In this document: positions 29,048 to 37,196 of the stretch, piece after piece
Layout: every line of letters starts with the position of its first letter
Numbering within the stretch: the first letter of the stretch is position 1
Origin: Alteribacter lacisalsi
GTDB taxonomy: Bacteria; Bacillota; Bacilli; Bacillales; Salisediminibacteriaceae
DNA length: 64,000 nucleotides
NCBI RefSeq assembly: GCF_003226345.1
Contig: NZ_PDOF01000002.1
Location: 1 to 64,000 of the forward strand
Direction of reading: 5' to 3'
Program-made: the position numbers and the translations under genes
The notes under the pieces: model-generated
Seen by the model: the letters and a program-made list of their open reading frames with translations, nothing else
What the model was told of the DNA's origin: nothing
Database searches by the model: none

Positions 29048-29168
29048 TCGCTTCACGCCGTCCGTTCGCTTTCCGCGGCGATGCCGGCAAGCCTCCTCGG
29101 CTTTGCCTGCGGGGTCTCGCCTGGCCTCCAGTGCCGCAGGAGTCTCACTGCCAACGTGAAGCTCCGCT
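29048..29168 (+). repeat. type-A intergenic repeat, copy 2
   Basis: Clean 121-bp copy, with ends GCTTCGCTTCACG and CGTGAAGCTCCGC inverted. Inside are TTTCCGCGGCGATGCCGGC, CTGCGGGGTCTCGCCTGG and CCGCAGGAGTCTCACTG. It lies 22 bp after the transglutaminase-like gene. No type-B partner is next to it. Confidence 0.8.
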
Positions 29169-29228
29169 TGTAACCACATGACCATCTTCAGGGGTGCTGA
29201 TTTCGGGGAGAGTAGTGTTAGACGCTTA

Positions 29229-29717
29229 TCAATAGCAGCAATCTATACGACACAGCCTGACGAAAAAACACATGCGGCTCCACTTGGAGCCGCATGTGTT
29301 TTTTGCATAGTCTCGTTCCTTATTCCGCTTTGCATGCTTCGTAATTCTCTTCAGCAAGTTATCAATGGTGAACATCATCACACCAAACAGTGCCCCTGCA
29401 AAACCGCCGATACTTAAAAGGAATGCCGGTTCCTGTTCGTACCAGGTCAGTGCAGCAATCGGGATGATGCCAAAAAAAGCATGCAGCAAAAGTGAACCTC
29501 TCTTAGGGTTTGAAAACCGTCTTGCGATTATTTCGGCCGTACAGGACGCTATGTATCCGTAGGTGATCACAAATGCTGCAGCAACGGGAAGAATCATCAT
29601 TGCGAGCACGTAATTTGCCCCGATATGGAGTCCGGTAAACGGTGTAAACAGAAGCGGAAACAAAACCGCCCCTGCAATGATTGATAATAAGGTGCTCACA
29701 AATTTTCTGCTGAACAT
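29229..29717 (-). CDS. small membrane protein whose ORF runs through a terminator
   Basis: 162 aa as read. Four hydrophobic segments (about 5-24, 33-52, 79-95, 102-122). Family unknown to me; it may belong to small UPF0715-like proteins. It is clearly related to the amber-interrupted gene at 32928 (shared LLHAFFG and a similar IDNLLKR/SDAVLRLRK end). After KHAKRNKERDYAK the frame stays open through a complete terminator hairpin, so the last 17-20 residues are probably not part of the original protein. ATG 29717 follows GGGAGG. Confidence 0.7.
   Translation of the reverse strand: MFSRKFVSTLLSIIAGAVLFPLLFTPFTGLHIGANYVLAMMILPVAAAFVITYGYIASCTAEIIARRFSNPKRGSLLLHAFFGIIPIAALTWYEQEPAFLLSIGGFAGALFGVMMFTIDNLLKRITKHAKRNKERDYAKNTCGSKWSRMCFFVRLCRIDCCY
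29263..29304 (-). terminator. terminator inside the 3' end of an ORF
   Basis: AAAAAACACATGCGGCTCCA pairs perfectly with TGGAGCCGCATGTGTTTTTT. The hairpin lies within the open frame of the membrane protein, upstream of its stop at 29229. Confidence 0.88.
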
Positions 29718-29824
29718 TCTGTATTCCTCCCTGAAATTGCCTGTCCACAAACAGCTTTACAAAACTTATTTTACAGTAAATGAACAGGCTGGAGAATGAC
29801 CTTTTATCCACGAGGATAAATCTA

Positions 29825-29853
29825 TTGACCGCAGGGGAAGATGGTGGTAATAT
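29825..29853 (+). promoter_or_regulatory. sigma-A promoter of the amino-acid importer
   Basis: TTGACC (29825-29830), 17-bp spacer, TAATAT (29848-29853). The start would be about 75 nt before the first gene. Confidence 0.6.
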
Positions 29854-29935
29854 TCTAATCGTTGAACTTAAACCCTATTAAACAGCTAGGAATTATCAGG
29901 AACAACATACACATAGATGAAAAGGGGATACACAT

Positions 29936-30844
29936 ATGAAAAAAGCATTTGGAATTCTAAGTCTTACAGCGGTAGTCGGACTTGCAGCATGCGGCGGGGC
30001 AGACGAGGAAGTGCCAGAGGAGAACGGCGCAACCGGTGACGACGGAGCAGATACAGAAGAAATAGACGAAGAGGAAGCAGACGCAGATGAAGACGACGCT
30101 TGGGCTGAGATACAGGAAGAAGGAAAGATTGTTGTCGGCACGTCCGGCACTTACGCACCGGTAACGTTTTATGACGGTGAGGATCTGACCGGTTTTGACG
30201 TGGAGCTTGTGCGCGCGATTGCAGAGGAGCTCGGTGTGGAAGCGGAATTTTCCACGATGGACTTTGACGGCATTCTTCCGGCTCTTCGTAACGGACAGAT
30301 TGACATTGCGGCTAACGACTTTGCCATTACGGAAGAGCGTCAGGAAATCTTTGAACTGACAGAGCCGTATAAATTCTCCTACGGGAGCGCCATTGTGCGT
30401 GAAGAGGACGCAGACCGTTTTGAAAGCGCACGTGAGCTTGAAGGAGTACCTGTGGCACTTGGGTCCCTTACGAGTAACTACGCCCAGTTCGCCGAAAACA
30501 TCGGCGCTGACGGCACGGCCTACGACGGCGGGGTTGAAGCGATTCTCCGCGACGTGGTAAACGGCAACCAGGATGCCTATTTGAACGACTACCTCGTGCT
30601 TCAGCAGACGCTTGAAGGCTTTGACGACGATCGCCTTGCGATTGCTGAAAACGTGAAATACCACGCTACCGAGAGCGTGATGATGATGCGCCAGGGCAAC
30701 ACCGGCCTTAAAGAAGTGATCGATGAAGCGATCGCCACTCTGCACGACAACGGCACGATCGCCGAGCTCAGCGAAGAGTTCTTCGGTGAAGACGCATCCG
30801 AGCCGGTGGACACAGACGAAATCGTGACACTTGAAGGTGAATAA
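29936..30844 (+). CDS. polar amino-acid ABC transporter binding lipoprotein
   Basis: 302-aa extracellular binding protein. Signal peptide with lipobox LAAC (Cys about 20), an acidic linker of about 35 residues, then an SBP_bac_3 fold: VVGTSGTYAPVTFYD near 65, LTGFDVELVRAIAEELG near 83, LRNGQIDIAANDFAITEER near 120. Ligand is a polar amino acid or cystine-like compound; the exact one is not readable. RBS AAAGGGG. A hairpin between it and the permease should give more binding protein than permease. Confidence 0.92.
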   Translation: MKKAFGILSLTAVVGLAACGGADEEVPEENGATGDDGADTEEIDEEEADADEDDAWAEIQEEGKIVVGTSGTYAPVTFYDGEDLTGFDVELVRAIAEELGVEAEFSTMDFDGILPALRNGQIDIAANDFAITEERQEIFELTEPYKFSYGSAIVREEDADRFESARELEGVPVALGSLTSNYAQFAENIGADGTAYDGGVEAILRDVVNGNQDAYLNDYLVLQQTLEGFDDDRLAIAENVKYHATESVMMMRQGNTGLKEVIDEAIATLHDNGTIAELSEEFFGEDASEPVDTDEIVTLEGE

Positions 30845-30888
30845 GGACGAATAACGCTCTGGCACTTTTTCGCACAGAGCCAATGGAA

Positions 30889-30924
30889 AAAGAAACAAGG
30901 GGTAAGCGTACCCTTGTTTCTTTT
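30889..30924 (+). terminator. internal partial terminator of the importer operon
   Basis: AGAAACAAGG...CCTTGTTTCT stem with TTTT after it, in the 97-bp gap between binding protein and permease genes. This is usual for setting subunit ratios. Confidence 0.75.
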
Positions 30925-30941
30925 CACGAAAGAAGGGGTTT

Positions 30942-31646
30942 ATGATGATCGAATGGTTCAGAGATATACAGTGGGAGCACCTGTTTGACCCGGAGCTTGC
31001 GGTGGATTCCCTGCCGTTTCTCATGCAGGGGCTTCAGATTACGATGCTCATAGCCCTTTCGGGGATGGTGTTTTCTCTTCTATTGGGTCTTGTGCTTGCC
31101 ATGGGCCGGATGTCAAAACGCTGGTTTCTCCGATGGCCGGCGCGAATTTATATCTCCTTTATGCGCGGCACACCGCTGCTCGTGTTTCTGTTTATCCTCT
31201 ACTACGGCCTTCCGGTGATCGGGGTTCAGTTCCCGAGTGCGATTATCGCCGGGATTGTCGGGATCAGCCTGAACTTTGCTGCCTACAGCGCTGAAGTGAT
31301 TCGCTCGGCGATTATGAGCGTTCCGCGCGGACAGTGGGAATCGGCTGCATCGCTTCAGATGAACTACTGGCAGACGATGCGTCGGGTGATCATTCCACAG
31401 GCGACGCGGATTGCCCTGCCGCCGACTACAAACATCTTTCTTGATATTGTGAAGGGCACATCCCTTGTCTCGGTTATTACGGTGCATGAACTGCTCTACA
31501 GCGCCCGTCTTGTGGCCGGGCAGTCGTGGGACGCGATGACGATGTATATTACGGCGGCGCTCATTTACTGGGCTGTCTGTGTTGTGATCAGCTATTTCCA
31601 GGAGCGGCTTGAAATCCGGTACAGCCGTTATCTGAGTAAGCGGTAG
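30942..31646 (+). CDS. amino-acid ABC transporter permease
   Basis: HisM/GlnP-type inner membrane permease, 234 aa, about five membrane segments. FMRGTPLLVFLFILYYGLP near residues 71-89 and AASLQMNYWQTMRRVIIPQA near 133-152 (EAA coupling loop) are typical of polar amino-acid importers. ATG 30942 or 30945, both after GAAGGGG. Followed 12 bp later by the ATPase gene. Confidence 0.93.
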   Translation: MMIEWFRDIQWEHLFDPELAVDSLPFLMQGLQITMLIALSGMVFSLLLGLVLAMGRMSKRWFLRWPARIYISFMRGTPLLVFLFILYYGLPVIGVQFPSAIIAGIVGISLNFAAYSAEVIRSAIMSVPRGQWESAASLQMNYWQTMRRVIIPQATRIALPPTTNIFLDIVKGTSLVSVITVHELLYSARLVAGQSWDAMTMYITAALIYWAVCVVISYFQERLEIRYSRYLSKR

Positions 31647-31658
31647 GAGGTGCGTATC

Positions 31659-32402
31659 ATGATAGAAGTGACGAATTTGAAAAAAGAGTTCGACGAGACG
31701 ACTGTGCTCGAATCGATCGATTTTAAGGTGGAAAAAGGAGAGGTCGTCTGTCTGGTCGGCCCTTCCGGATCGGGAAAAACGACGCTTCTCCGCTGTCTCA
31801 ATCTCCTGGAGACGCCAAACGGGGGAACGGTAACGATTGGAGAGAAAACGCTTCGGTTTGACGGCTCGAGCAGCGTGAAGAAACGTGACGTGAACGCGAT
31901 GCGCCAGTATTCCGGCATGGTGTTCCAGGGCTTTCACCTGTTTCCCCACCGGACAGTGATCGATAACATCATTGAAGCGCCTATGACGGTACAGGGACGC
32001 AGCCGTGCTGAGCTGATTCGGGAAGGAGAAGAGCTTCTCGGAAAAGTCGGCATGCTTGAGCATAAGGACAAGTATCCGGACGCCTTGTCCGGCGGCCAGC
32101 AGCAGCGCGCCGCCATCGCCCGGGCGCTCATGATGAAGCCCGAGGTGATGCTCTTTGACGAGCCGACCTCAGCACTCGATCCCCAGACTGTAGGCGAGGT
32201 GCTCCGGGTGATGGAAAGTCTCGCGGCAGAAGGCCTGACGATGGTCGTAGTGACGCACGAGATGAACTTTGCCCGTCGCGTGGCCGATAAAGTACTGTTC
32301 ATGGACGGCGGCTACATCGTGGAAAGCGGCGCGCCGGCGGATGTGCTGGAGAACCCTAAAGAAGCGCGTACCCGCGAGTTTCTGCAGCTGCTTGAGGATT
32401 AA
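31659..32402 (+). CDS. amino-acid ABC transporter ATPase
   Basis: GlnQ-type ATPase, 247 aa. Walker [10 protein letters not shown] near residue 34, Q-loop [15 protein letters not shown] near 86, signature [15 protein letters not shown] near 140, Walker [14 protein letters not shown] near 163, and switch H in [16 protein letters not shown] 31659 has AGGAGG 8 nt upstream; the in-frame GTG at 31650 overlaps that site. Confidence 0.94.
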   Translation: MIEVTNLKKEFDETTVLESIDFKVEKGEVVCLVGPSGSGKTTLLRCLNLLETPNGGTVTIGEKTLRFDGSSSVKKRDVNAMRQYSGMVFQGFHLFPHRTVIDNIIEAPMTVQGRSRAELIREGEELLGKVGMLEHKDKYPDALSGGQQQRAAIARALMMKPEVMLFDEPTSALDPQTVGEVLRVMESLAAEGLTMVVVTHEMNFARRVADKVLFMDGGYIVESGAPADVLENPKEARTREFLQLLED

Positions 32403-32446
32403 AAAAGCCCGATCGCTCACGGATAAGTGAGCGCCCGGGCTTTTTG
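32401..32446 (+). terminator. importer operon terminator
   Basis: AAAAAGCCCG..CGCTCAC, loop, GTGAGCG..CGGGCTTTTT immediately after the ATPase stop. Confidence 0.92.
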
Positions 32447-32474
32447 GCCTGTGAATGACGCCTTTTCCTGACAA

Positions 32475-32777
32475 TCATTCTGAATAGAACCAGGGTATGG
32501 CAGGAGGGATCCCTGCTTCAGGCAGTAAGTAGAGAACAATAAACCATAAACATATGAGGAAGCCGAAAATAGTAACCGGTAAGGACAATTTATAATTTAC
32601 CTTTTTAAAGAGTCCGTACACGCCGCAAAGAAAGCTGATCACCCCTAAAAACAGTTCAGGAAGAGCTACTGAATAAACCCCGAAATGATGATACATAGAT
32701 AACCTTATAAAACCGAATACCGAAATAAACAAAATGAATACGATCTGGGAAACCAGACCAAGTAATACGATTTTCAT
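32475..32777 (-). CDS. small membrane protein, 100 aa
   Basis: Unknown function. Three hydrophobic stretches (about 4-25, 37-57 and 68-90). Short loops (LFKKVNYKLS) are basic, so they should face inside. The ribosome site before the ATG is weak (GGGCTGG). It is divergent from the amber-interrupted gene, 150 bp away. Could be a fast-evolving lineage gene. Confidence 0.6.
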   Translation of the reverse strand: MKIVLLGLVSQIVFILFISVFGFIRLSMYHHFGVYSVALPELFLGVISFLCGVYGLFKKVNYKLSLPVTIFGFLICLWFIVLYLLPEAGIPPAIPWFYSE

Positions 32778-32884
32778 ATATACCAGCCCATGTTCAGATC
32801 CCCTTAAAGTGTCTGCAGAACGTCTGTATTATCCTTCCATTTACTATACCATAAACAAAGTTTCCAAAACTCTGTAAATTGTGT

Positions 32885-32913
32885 TAGTATTTTATTGTGA
32901 AGTAAATCACAAT
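32885..32913 (+). promoter_or_regulatory. extended -10 with Rex/Fnr-type palindrome
   Basis: TGTTAGTAT is an extended -10 (hexamer 32885-32890). Just after it ATTGTGA-AGTAAA-TCACAAT (32894-32913) is a perfect 7-6-7 palindrome. TTGTGAAGTAAATCACAA (32895-32912) differs at one base from the Rex consensus TTGTGAAnnnnTTCACAA, and also fits the Fnr/Crp pattern TGTGA-N6-TCACA. Lying on the start of transcription it would repress the gene at 32928. A rex gene lies 4.3 kb away. Confidence 0.55.
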
Positions 32914-32927
32914 AAGAGGTGATCTTT

Positions 32928-33323
32928 ATGATATTCAGACGCAAAGTTGTTGCGGCTCCGCTGGCGGCAGTTGTTGCCGCGCTGGTGATGGCCCTCCTAG
33001 TTCCTCTATATGAAGCTACGTTCGTGTAGCGTCTGCTCATTTATTCTCTTTACATTTTTCCGGTTATGGTGACGTTTGGTGTGGCAGCGTCTTATTTCTC
33101 AGAGAAACTTGCCGTGAAAACGAAGTATCAGGAAACGTTCTCCTTTCTGCTTCATGCTTTTTTCGGCTGGGCCTTTTTTGCCGCTTATGCTCTGTATGAC
33201 TGGATCCGCTGGGATTTTGATGTCAGTCTGGCGGACCAGTTTCTCAACCTTCTCAGTCTTGCCGGCGTGTTCTGCGCCATTACCTTTTACGTAAGCGATG
33301 CCGTACTTCGCCTGAGAAAATAA
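32928..33323 (+). pseudogene. small membrane protein with in-frame amber codon
   Basis: ATG 32928 follows GAGGTG. Thirty-three codons (MIFRRKVVAAPLAAVVAALV...) end at TAG 33027-33029, but the same frame continues without another stop to 33323. The continuation (RLLIYSLYIFPVMVTFGVAA..., later FSFLLHAFFGWAFFAAYAL and SDAVLRLRK) aligns with the protein at 29229-29717 along its length. The gene is therefore one 131-codon reading frame broken by a single amber. It may be a fresh pseudogene, a sequencing error or a read-through case. The second part alone has an ATG at 33066 but no good ribosome site. Confidence 0.75.
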
Positions 33324-33448
33324 CCTGCTGCCGGAGTGCCGCATGTTTTTCTTAGTGGAAAAACAATCCAATAGTCCCGAAACGTCAGCAAGCATGGAAC
33401 CGTACATAAACTTGTAAACCTAATACATAACGTACGGAGGACAAGACG

Positions 33449-34624
33449 ATGATGACTGACAAAAGGATCCCGGTCCTTGATATCGCCCGCGGCGCGGCGA
33501 TTCTCGGGACGTTGGGGACGAATATCTGGCTTTTTGCGTACCTTGGAAACTATGATTTTCTGCTCGGTGACCTAGCCGGGATGATGTTTACATGGGATAT
33601 GTTCGTGGAGTCGGTATTTGTATTTTTCATGAACGGGAAGTTCCTCGGGCTCCTCACGATTCTGTTTGGGATGGGGCTTGAAATTAAGCGCCGGTCCTAC
33701 ATACGAAACGGGGAGGAGCGGCTGTGGCCCTGGCTGTACTTGTGGGGCATGATGCTTCTGTTTATCGACGGTTACCTCCACTATCTGCTCGTGTTTGAGT
33801 TCGATGTGCTGATGAGCTACGCCGTCACCGGCGTGATTGTCGCGTTTCTGCTTACGCGGAAACGGGGGTTTATCAAAGGCGTGGCGATTACGCTCGGGGT
33901 GATTCACCTCATTGGCGTCCTGCTTATGGCCGGTGCGATGGAACTGATTTTCAGAATAGAAGAGCTGCGCGAAGAATTCGTTGCCGAAATGCAGGCCATG
34001 TCGGCTGTGTACCTGAACGGCACGTATTTTGAGCAGGTGGCCTTTCGTTTCAGCGACTTCTGGGCGATGAGAGCCGAAGCGATCGCCATTATACCAATGA
34101 ACATCCTTCTGTTTTTATTCGGGGTGTATCTGATCCGCTCCAATGTATTTGCCCAGACAGAAGACGCGCGTCAGCGCCGGAAAAAGATGCTCCTCTGGGG
34201 ACTTGGCGTGGGGACGCTTCTGAATCTGGTGACGTTTCTGCCCACCTATTCCGGAGGGATCGTGGCACGCTATGCCTTCGCCCCGCTTATGGCCCTCGGC
34301 TACCTGATGGCGTTTTACTGGCTGTGGGAAAAAAGAGGCAACGGCTTTCTGTTCCGGCGCCTGTCGGAAGTGGGGCGCACGGCACTCAGCTGCTACATGC
34401 TCCAGAACATTGTCGCGTCAGCGATTTTTTACGGATGGGGGCTTGGACTCGGCGGCCAGCTCAATTCGGTTGAAGTGATCGGCGTCTGGACGCTCATCTG
34501 CATCGGCATGATGGTCTTCGCCCATCTGTGGCTGAAAAAGTTCAGCACCGGTCCGTTCGAGCTCGTATGGCGCTGGCTTACCCGCCTGCCTGTGCGGCGA
34601 AAAGAAGAGCGGAAAGCGGCTTAG
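33449..34624 (+). CDS. DUF418 family membrane protein
   Basis: 391 aa with about ten membrane segments. The start RIPVLDIARGAAILGTLGTNI and the segment MNGKFLGLLTILFGMGLEI are typical for DUF418/YeiB-like proteins. The C-terminal part holds SEVGRTALSCYMLQNIV near 305-321, the conserved DUF418 core. Related proteins are thought to be transporters or acyltransferase relatives, but none is well characterised. RBS GGAGG 8 nt before the ATG. Single gene. Confidence 0.9.
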   Translation: MMTDKRIPVLDIARGAAILGTLGTNIWLFAYLGNYDFLLGDLAGMMFTWDMFVESVFVFFMNGKFLGLLTILFGMGLEIKRRSYIRNGEERLWPWLYLWGMMLLFIDGYLHYLLVFEFDVLMSYAVTGVIVAFLLTRKRGFIKGVAITLGVIHLIGVLLMAGAMELIFRIEELREEFVAEMQAMSAVYLNGTYFEQVAFRFSDFWAMRAEAIAIIPMNILLFLFGVYLIRSNVFAQTEDARQRRKKMLLWGLGVGTLLNLVTFLPTYSGGIVARYAFAPLMALGYLMAFYWLWEKRGNGFLFRRLSEVGRTALSCYMLQNIVASAIFYGWGLGLGGQLNSVEVIGVWTLICIGMMVFAHLWLKKFSTGPFELVWRWLTRLPVRRKEERKAA

Positions 34625-34707
34625 ACAATAGGTTTTTTCCACCACCTGTAGGATCACCAGTTCATTCAGGCAAATGACACTCATATAATTTCCTAGAGGT
34701 GACGGGA

Positions 34708-35040
34708 ATGAAACAATACCGATTTGAAATGATCTTCTGGGGAATCTGCTTCTGGATGGCAGGGACTGCTTTCTTTAAATGGCTGCTGGAGACCGATCAG
34801 TATGCCGGTGGGAAAATTTCAGCGGTGACGATTGTGCCGGTGTATGGGGTGACTGTCTGGATTATTTCCATGAAAAACGCAGGAAACGTGTTGAAGAACG
34901 TGCAGGGGAAGGGGCATCCACTTAGGAGAGCCTCTTTTTCGTTTGAAGCGGTTCGGCTGAGGTTTAGGGTGGTTCGCTCCCCATTCAAGGTGGTTCATAA
35001 CATTTTAAAGCGGTTCGCCCCGGAACCACACCTCTCTTAA
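34708..35040 (+). CDS. small membrane protein with repeat-derived tail
   Basis: 110 aa. Two N-terminal membrane segments (about 8-24 and 36-52), then a polar stretch, then residues 78-105 built of degenerate 7-residue units (EAVRLRF, RVVRSPF, KVVHNIL). The tail is encoded by a 20-21 bp tandem array, so it may be read from non-coding repeat DNA that invaded the 3' end. ATG 34708 follows AGAGGTG. Function unknown. Confidence 0.55.
   Translation: MKQYRFEMIFWGICFWMAGTAFFKWLLETDQYAGGKISAVTIVPVYGVTVWIISMKNAGNVLKNVQGKGHPLRRASFSFEAVRLRFRVVRSPFKVVHNILKRFAPEPHLS
34948..35035 (+). repeat. array A: four 20-21 bp GGTTC units
   Basis: GGTTC occurs at 34950, 34971, 34992 and 35012, in units such as GGTGGTTCGCTCCCCATTC and GGTGGTTCATAACATTTTAA. 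The last unit ends in an inverted GGAACC. It lies across the 3' end of the 110-aa ORF. Confidence 0.65.
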
Positions 35041-35105
35041 AAAAGAAATGGGCGGTAACGAAAAGCCGCAGGCGAATAGAATAATCCGGAAAGAGGGGAT
35101 TCCGG

Positions 35106-35393
35106 ATGAAAAAGAGCATGACGATCCGTGAGCTCCAGTCGCATATCAGCGGCCGGGAAAAAGGACGGGGGAAAAACGCGTCGTTCCTGAAGCTCATGGA
35201 GGAAGTGGGGGAACTGGCGGAGGTGATCCGCCGAAACCACAGGTTAAAAACGAATCAGTCCATTAAAGGAACGGTGGAGGAGGAGCTGTACGATGTGCTC
35301 CGCTCGGTCGTGGCGCTGGCGAATGCGTACGATATTGATCTGGAGAAATGCCGGAAGCTAAAGGAACGCTATCAGGACCGGCGCTGGAAATAA
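35106..35393 (+). CDS. MazG-like nucleotide pyrophosphohydrolase
   Basis: 95 aa, all-alpha NTP-PPase fold. Metal-binding acidic residues lie in FLKLMEEVGELAEVIRR (about 27-43) and VEEELYDVLRSVVALANA (about 57-74), the EExxE...ExxxD pattern. It would hydrolyse NTPs or dNTPs to monophosphate and pyrophosphate, acting in nucleotide-pool cleaning. The unusual N-terminal extension (KKSMTIRELQSHISGREKGR) is helical. RBS AAAGAGGGG before the ATG. Confidence 0.85.
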   Translation: MKKSMTIRELQSHISGREKGRGKNASFLKLMEEVGELAEVIRRNHRLKTNQSIKGTVEEELYDVLRSVVALANAYDIDLEKCRKLKERYQDRRWK

Positions 35394-35427
35394 AGGGAGG
35401 GAGTTTTACGCCCCTCCCTGTTTTTGT
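35394..35427. terminator. convergent terminator
   Basis: GGGAGG/CCTCCC stem followed by TTTTTG, between mazG-like (+) and DUF4188 (-) genes. Confidence 0.7.
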
Positions 35428-35888
35428 TTTCCGGCGAGACGCTGGCCGGCCGTTTCGAGCGTGTGGCTGACCGGCTGGCTCCCGAGGGCTCTGGACAGTC
35501 CGAACGGAGGCATGTTGCCGTAAATGGATTCATAGTTTCCTTTCGGTACGACGTAGGTTTCGTGGTAGATGCCGACAGCGTTATTGCGGGCGGTTTTCGT
35601 ATAGAAGTTTTTCCACGCTTTCATATGCTTTTCGCCTCTGGCGTAGGCGAGAAGATCCTTCTCCGAGCGCCAGTACTGCACCATGAGCGTGGTGCGAAGA
35701 CCGAAAAAGCTCTCAGCGGCCAGGCAGCCGATGTCTTTGTTCGTGAGGAGCTCGCGGATCATCGGCGGCATGGCGGTCAAAACGGGCCACCAGCGGGTAA
35801 TGGCATGCCACTTGTTGATGCGCATGCCGATGATAAACACAACCAGGTCCTCGTCCTGCGGGGTGGTGTAACGTCCGGGATTTATCAT
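35406..35888 (-). CDS. DUF4188 family (monooxygenase-like) protein
   Basis: 160 aa. MRINKWHAITRWWPVLTAMP, the MVQYWRSEKDLLAYAR segment near 70 and the histidine in GIYHETY near 107 are those of the DUF4188 family, dimeric alpha-beta barrel proteins related to heme-binding monooxygenases. No substrate is known. It overlaps the PadR gene by 4 bp (ATGA), and is probably controlled by it. Confidence 0.85.
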   Translation of the reverse strand: MINPGRYTTPQDEDLVVFIIGMRINKWHAITRWWPVLTAMPPMIRELLTNKDIGCLAAESFFGLRTTLMVQYWRSEKDLLAYARGEKHMKAWKNFYTKTARNNAVGIYHETYVVPKGNYESIYGNMPPFGLSRALGSQPVSHTLETAGQRLAGKQKQGGA

Positions 35889-36448
35889 GAGCGTGCCTCC
35901 TCTTCTCTAGTTAACTGTTCTATTGTGTCCGTGCACCAGCTGATCCCCGCTTCGGTGCGCCGTTTGCCGAAGTCGAGTGTCATCAGCCAGTAGCGGGCAT
36001 CGGGGCTGGGACACGCCTCATTTCGGATGCCTGCTTCAATTGTTTCATAGGTTTTGTGCCGCGCAGTGAGCTGGTCTTTGTAATCGTGAAGCAGCTTTAT
36101 CGTCGTTTCCCGGTTCTGGTGGCGGCTGAAAAACAGCTTCAGCAGCACTTCGTTTTTTTCAGCGGACAGGCCTTCGAGCGGCGATTCGAGCCATTCGGTC
36201 AAGGCTGCTTTTCCTTTTTCGGTGATTGTGTATTCTTTTCTTGCCGTTTTTCCCGGCTCATGCTGTTCGGTGACGTCTGCGAGTCCTTCCTCATGGAGCT
36301 TTGTGAGCATCGGATAGATCTGGCCGTAGCTGATTTTCCAGAAGTGATTCAGGCTCGTATCGATCATCCGTTTAATGTCATAGCCAGAAGAGCAGCCGGC
36401 TGTAAGCAGTCCGAGGATGGCGTAGGCGGTTTCGTTTCTGCGGGTCAT
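35885..36448 (-). CDS. PadR family transcriptional regulator
   Basis: 187 aa. Winged helix (about 8-85): YAILGLLTAGCSSGYDIKRM, FWKISYGQIYPMLTKLHEEGL, YTITEKGKAALTEWL. The C-terminal part (90-185) is the Vir_act_alpha_C dimerisation region. PadR proteins usually repress their own operon and a detoxification gene. Coupled with the DUF4188 gene, and a 19-bp palindrome lies just upstream. RBS AGGAGG. Confidence 0.93.
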   Translation of the reverse strand: MTRRNETAYAILGLLTAGCSSGYDIKRMIDTSLNHFWKISYGQIYPMLTKLHEEGLADVTEQHEPGKTARKEYTITEKGKAALTEWLESPLEGLSAEKNEVLLKLFFSRHQNRETTIKLLHDYKDQLTARHKTYETIEAGIRNEACPSPDARYWLMTLDFGKRRTEAGISWCTDTIEQLTREEEARS

Positions 36449-36479
36449 CGTTCTGAAGACCTCCTTATATCTTTTAGAT

Positions 36480-36498
36480 ATATATCATTATGATATAT
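36480..36498 (-). promoter_or_regulatory. 19-bp palindrome, candidate PadR operator
   Basis: ATATATCAT-T-ATGATATAT is a perfect palindrome 32-50 bp before the padR-family ATG, in the position of its promoter. AT-rich palindromes are usual PadR targets. Confidence 0.55.
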
Positions 36499-36618
36499 TT
36501 CGGAGGAAAAAGAAACATAATTTTTGGCAAATTCAAGCATGGTTTTTTCATGCTCTCCTGTGCACATTGTCTGTGGATGGTGTACAATGAACAAAGAAGT
36601 GCGTGAAAGGAGATTGTG

Positions 36619-37101
36619 ATGGGATCATTTACACATTTTAACGAACAGGGCAGAGCCAGAATGGTCGACATCTCCGATAAAGACGCGACTGTCCGGACGG
36701 CAGTGGCCCGTTCAGGGGTCATTGTGACGAAAGAAATCCATGAGGGGATCACAGCTGGAACGATGAAAAAGGGCGATGTGCTGGCCGTAGCTCAGGTGGC
36801 CGGCGTGATGGCGGCGAAAAACACCTCCCAGTGGATTCCAATGTGTCATCCTCTGTCTCTTTCAGGCGTGGATATCCGCTTTGACTGGGAAACGGACAAG
36901 GAGTACAAGCTTCATATCGAAGTGCGCGTCAAAACAAAGGGAAGCACCGGAGTAGAAATGGAAGCGCTAACAGCCGCATCGGCAACGGCGCTCACCGTGT
37001 ACGACATGTGCAAGGCGCTCGATAAAGGTCTTGTGATCATGCCGACGTTTCTCGCTGAAAAGACAGGCGGGAAAAACGGCGACTACCGACGGGATGAGTA
37101 G
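36619..37101 (+). CDS. moaC: cyclic pyranopterin monophosphate synthase
   Basis: Second step of molybdenum cofactor synthesis, 160 aa. Catalytic-site motifs are [14 protein letters not shown] near residue 73 and [20 protein letters not shown] near 113, followed by a basic patch (DKGLVI...). ATG 36619 follows AAAGGAG. No other moa genes are nearby; moaC next to rex is the same in B. subtilis. Confidence 0.95.
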   Translation: MGSFTHFNEQGRARMVDISDKDATVRTAVARSGVIVTKEIHEGITAGTMKKGDVLAVAQVAGVMAAKNTSQWIPMCHPLSLSGVDIRFDWETDKEYKLHIEVRVKTKGSTGVEMEALTAASATALTVYDMCKALDKGLVIMPTFLAEKTGGKNGDYRRDE

Positions 37102-37196
37102 AAAAACCGGAAGATAAGACTGACATTTTTCCGCTGCACGGATGCGGTCAGGGCCTGGTGCCCGAGGCAGAGTGGGGCGAGGGTTGGAGGGGTACT

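Noticed and set aside
29957-31024. Minus-strand 355-codon ORF over the amino-acid binding protein
   Set aside because: Shadow of the acidic lipoprotein and permease start; no recognisable domain.
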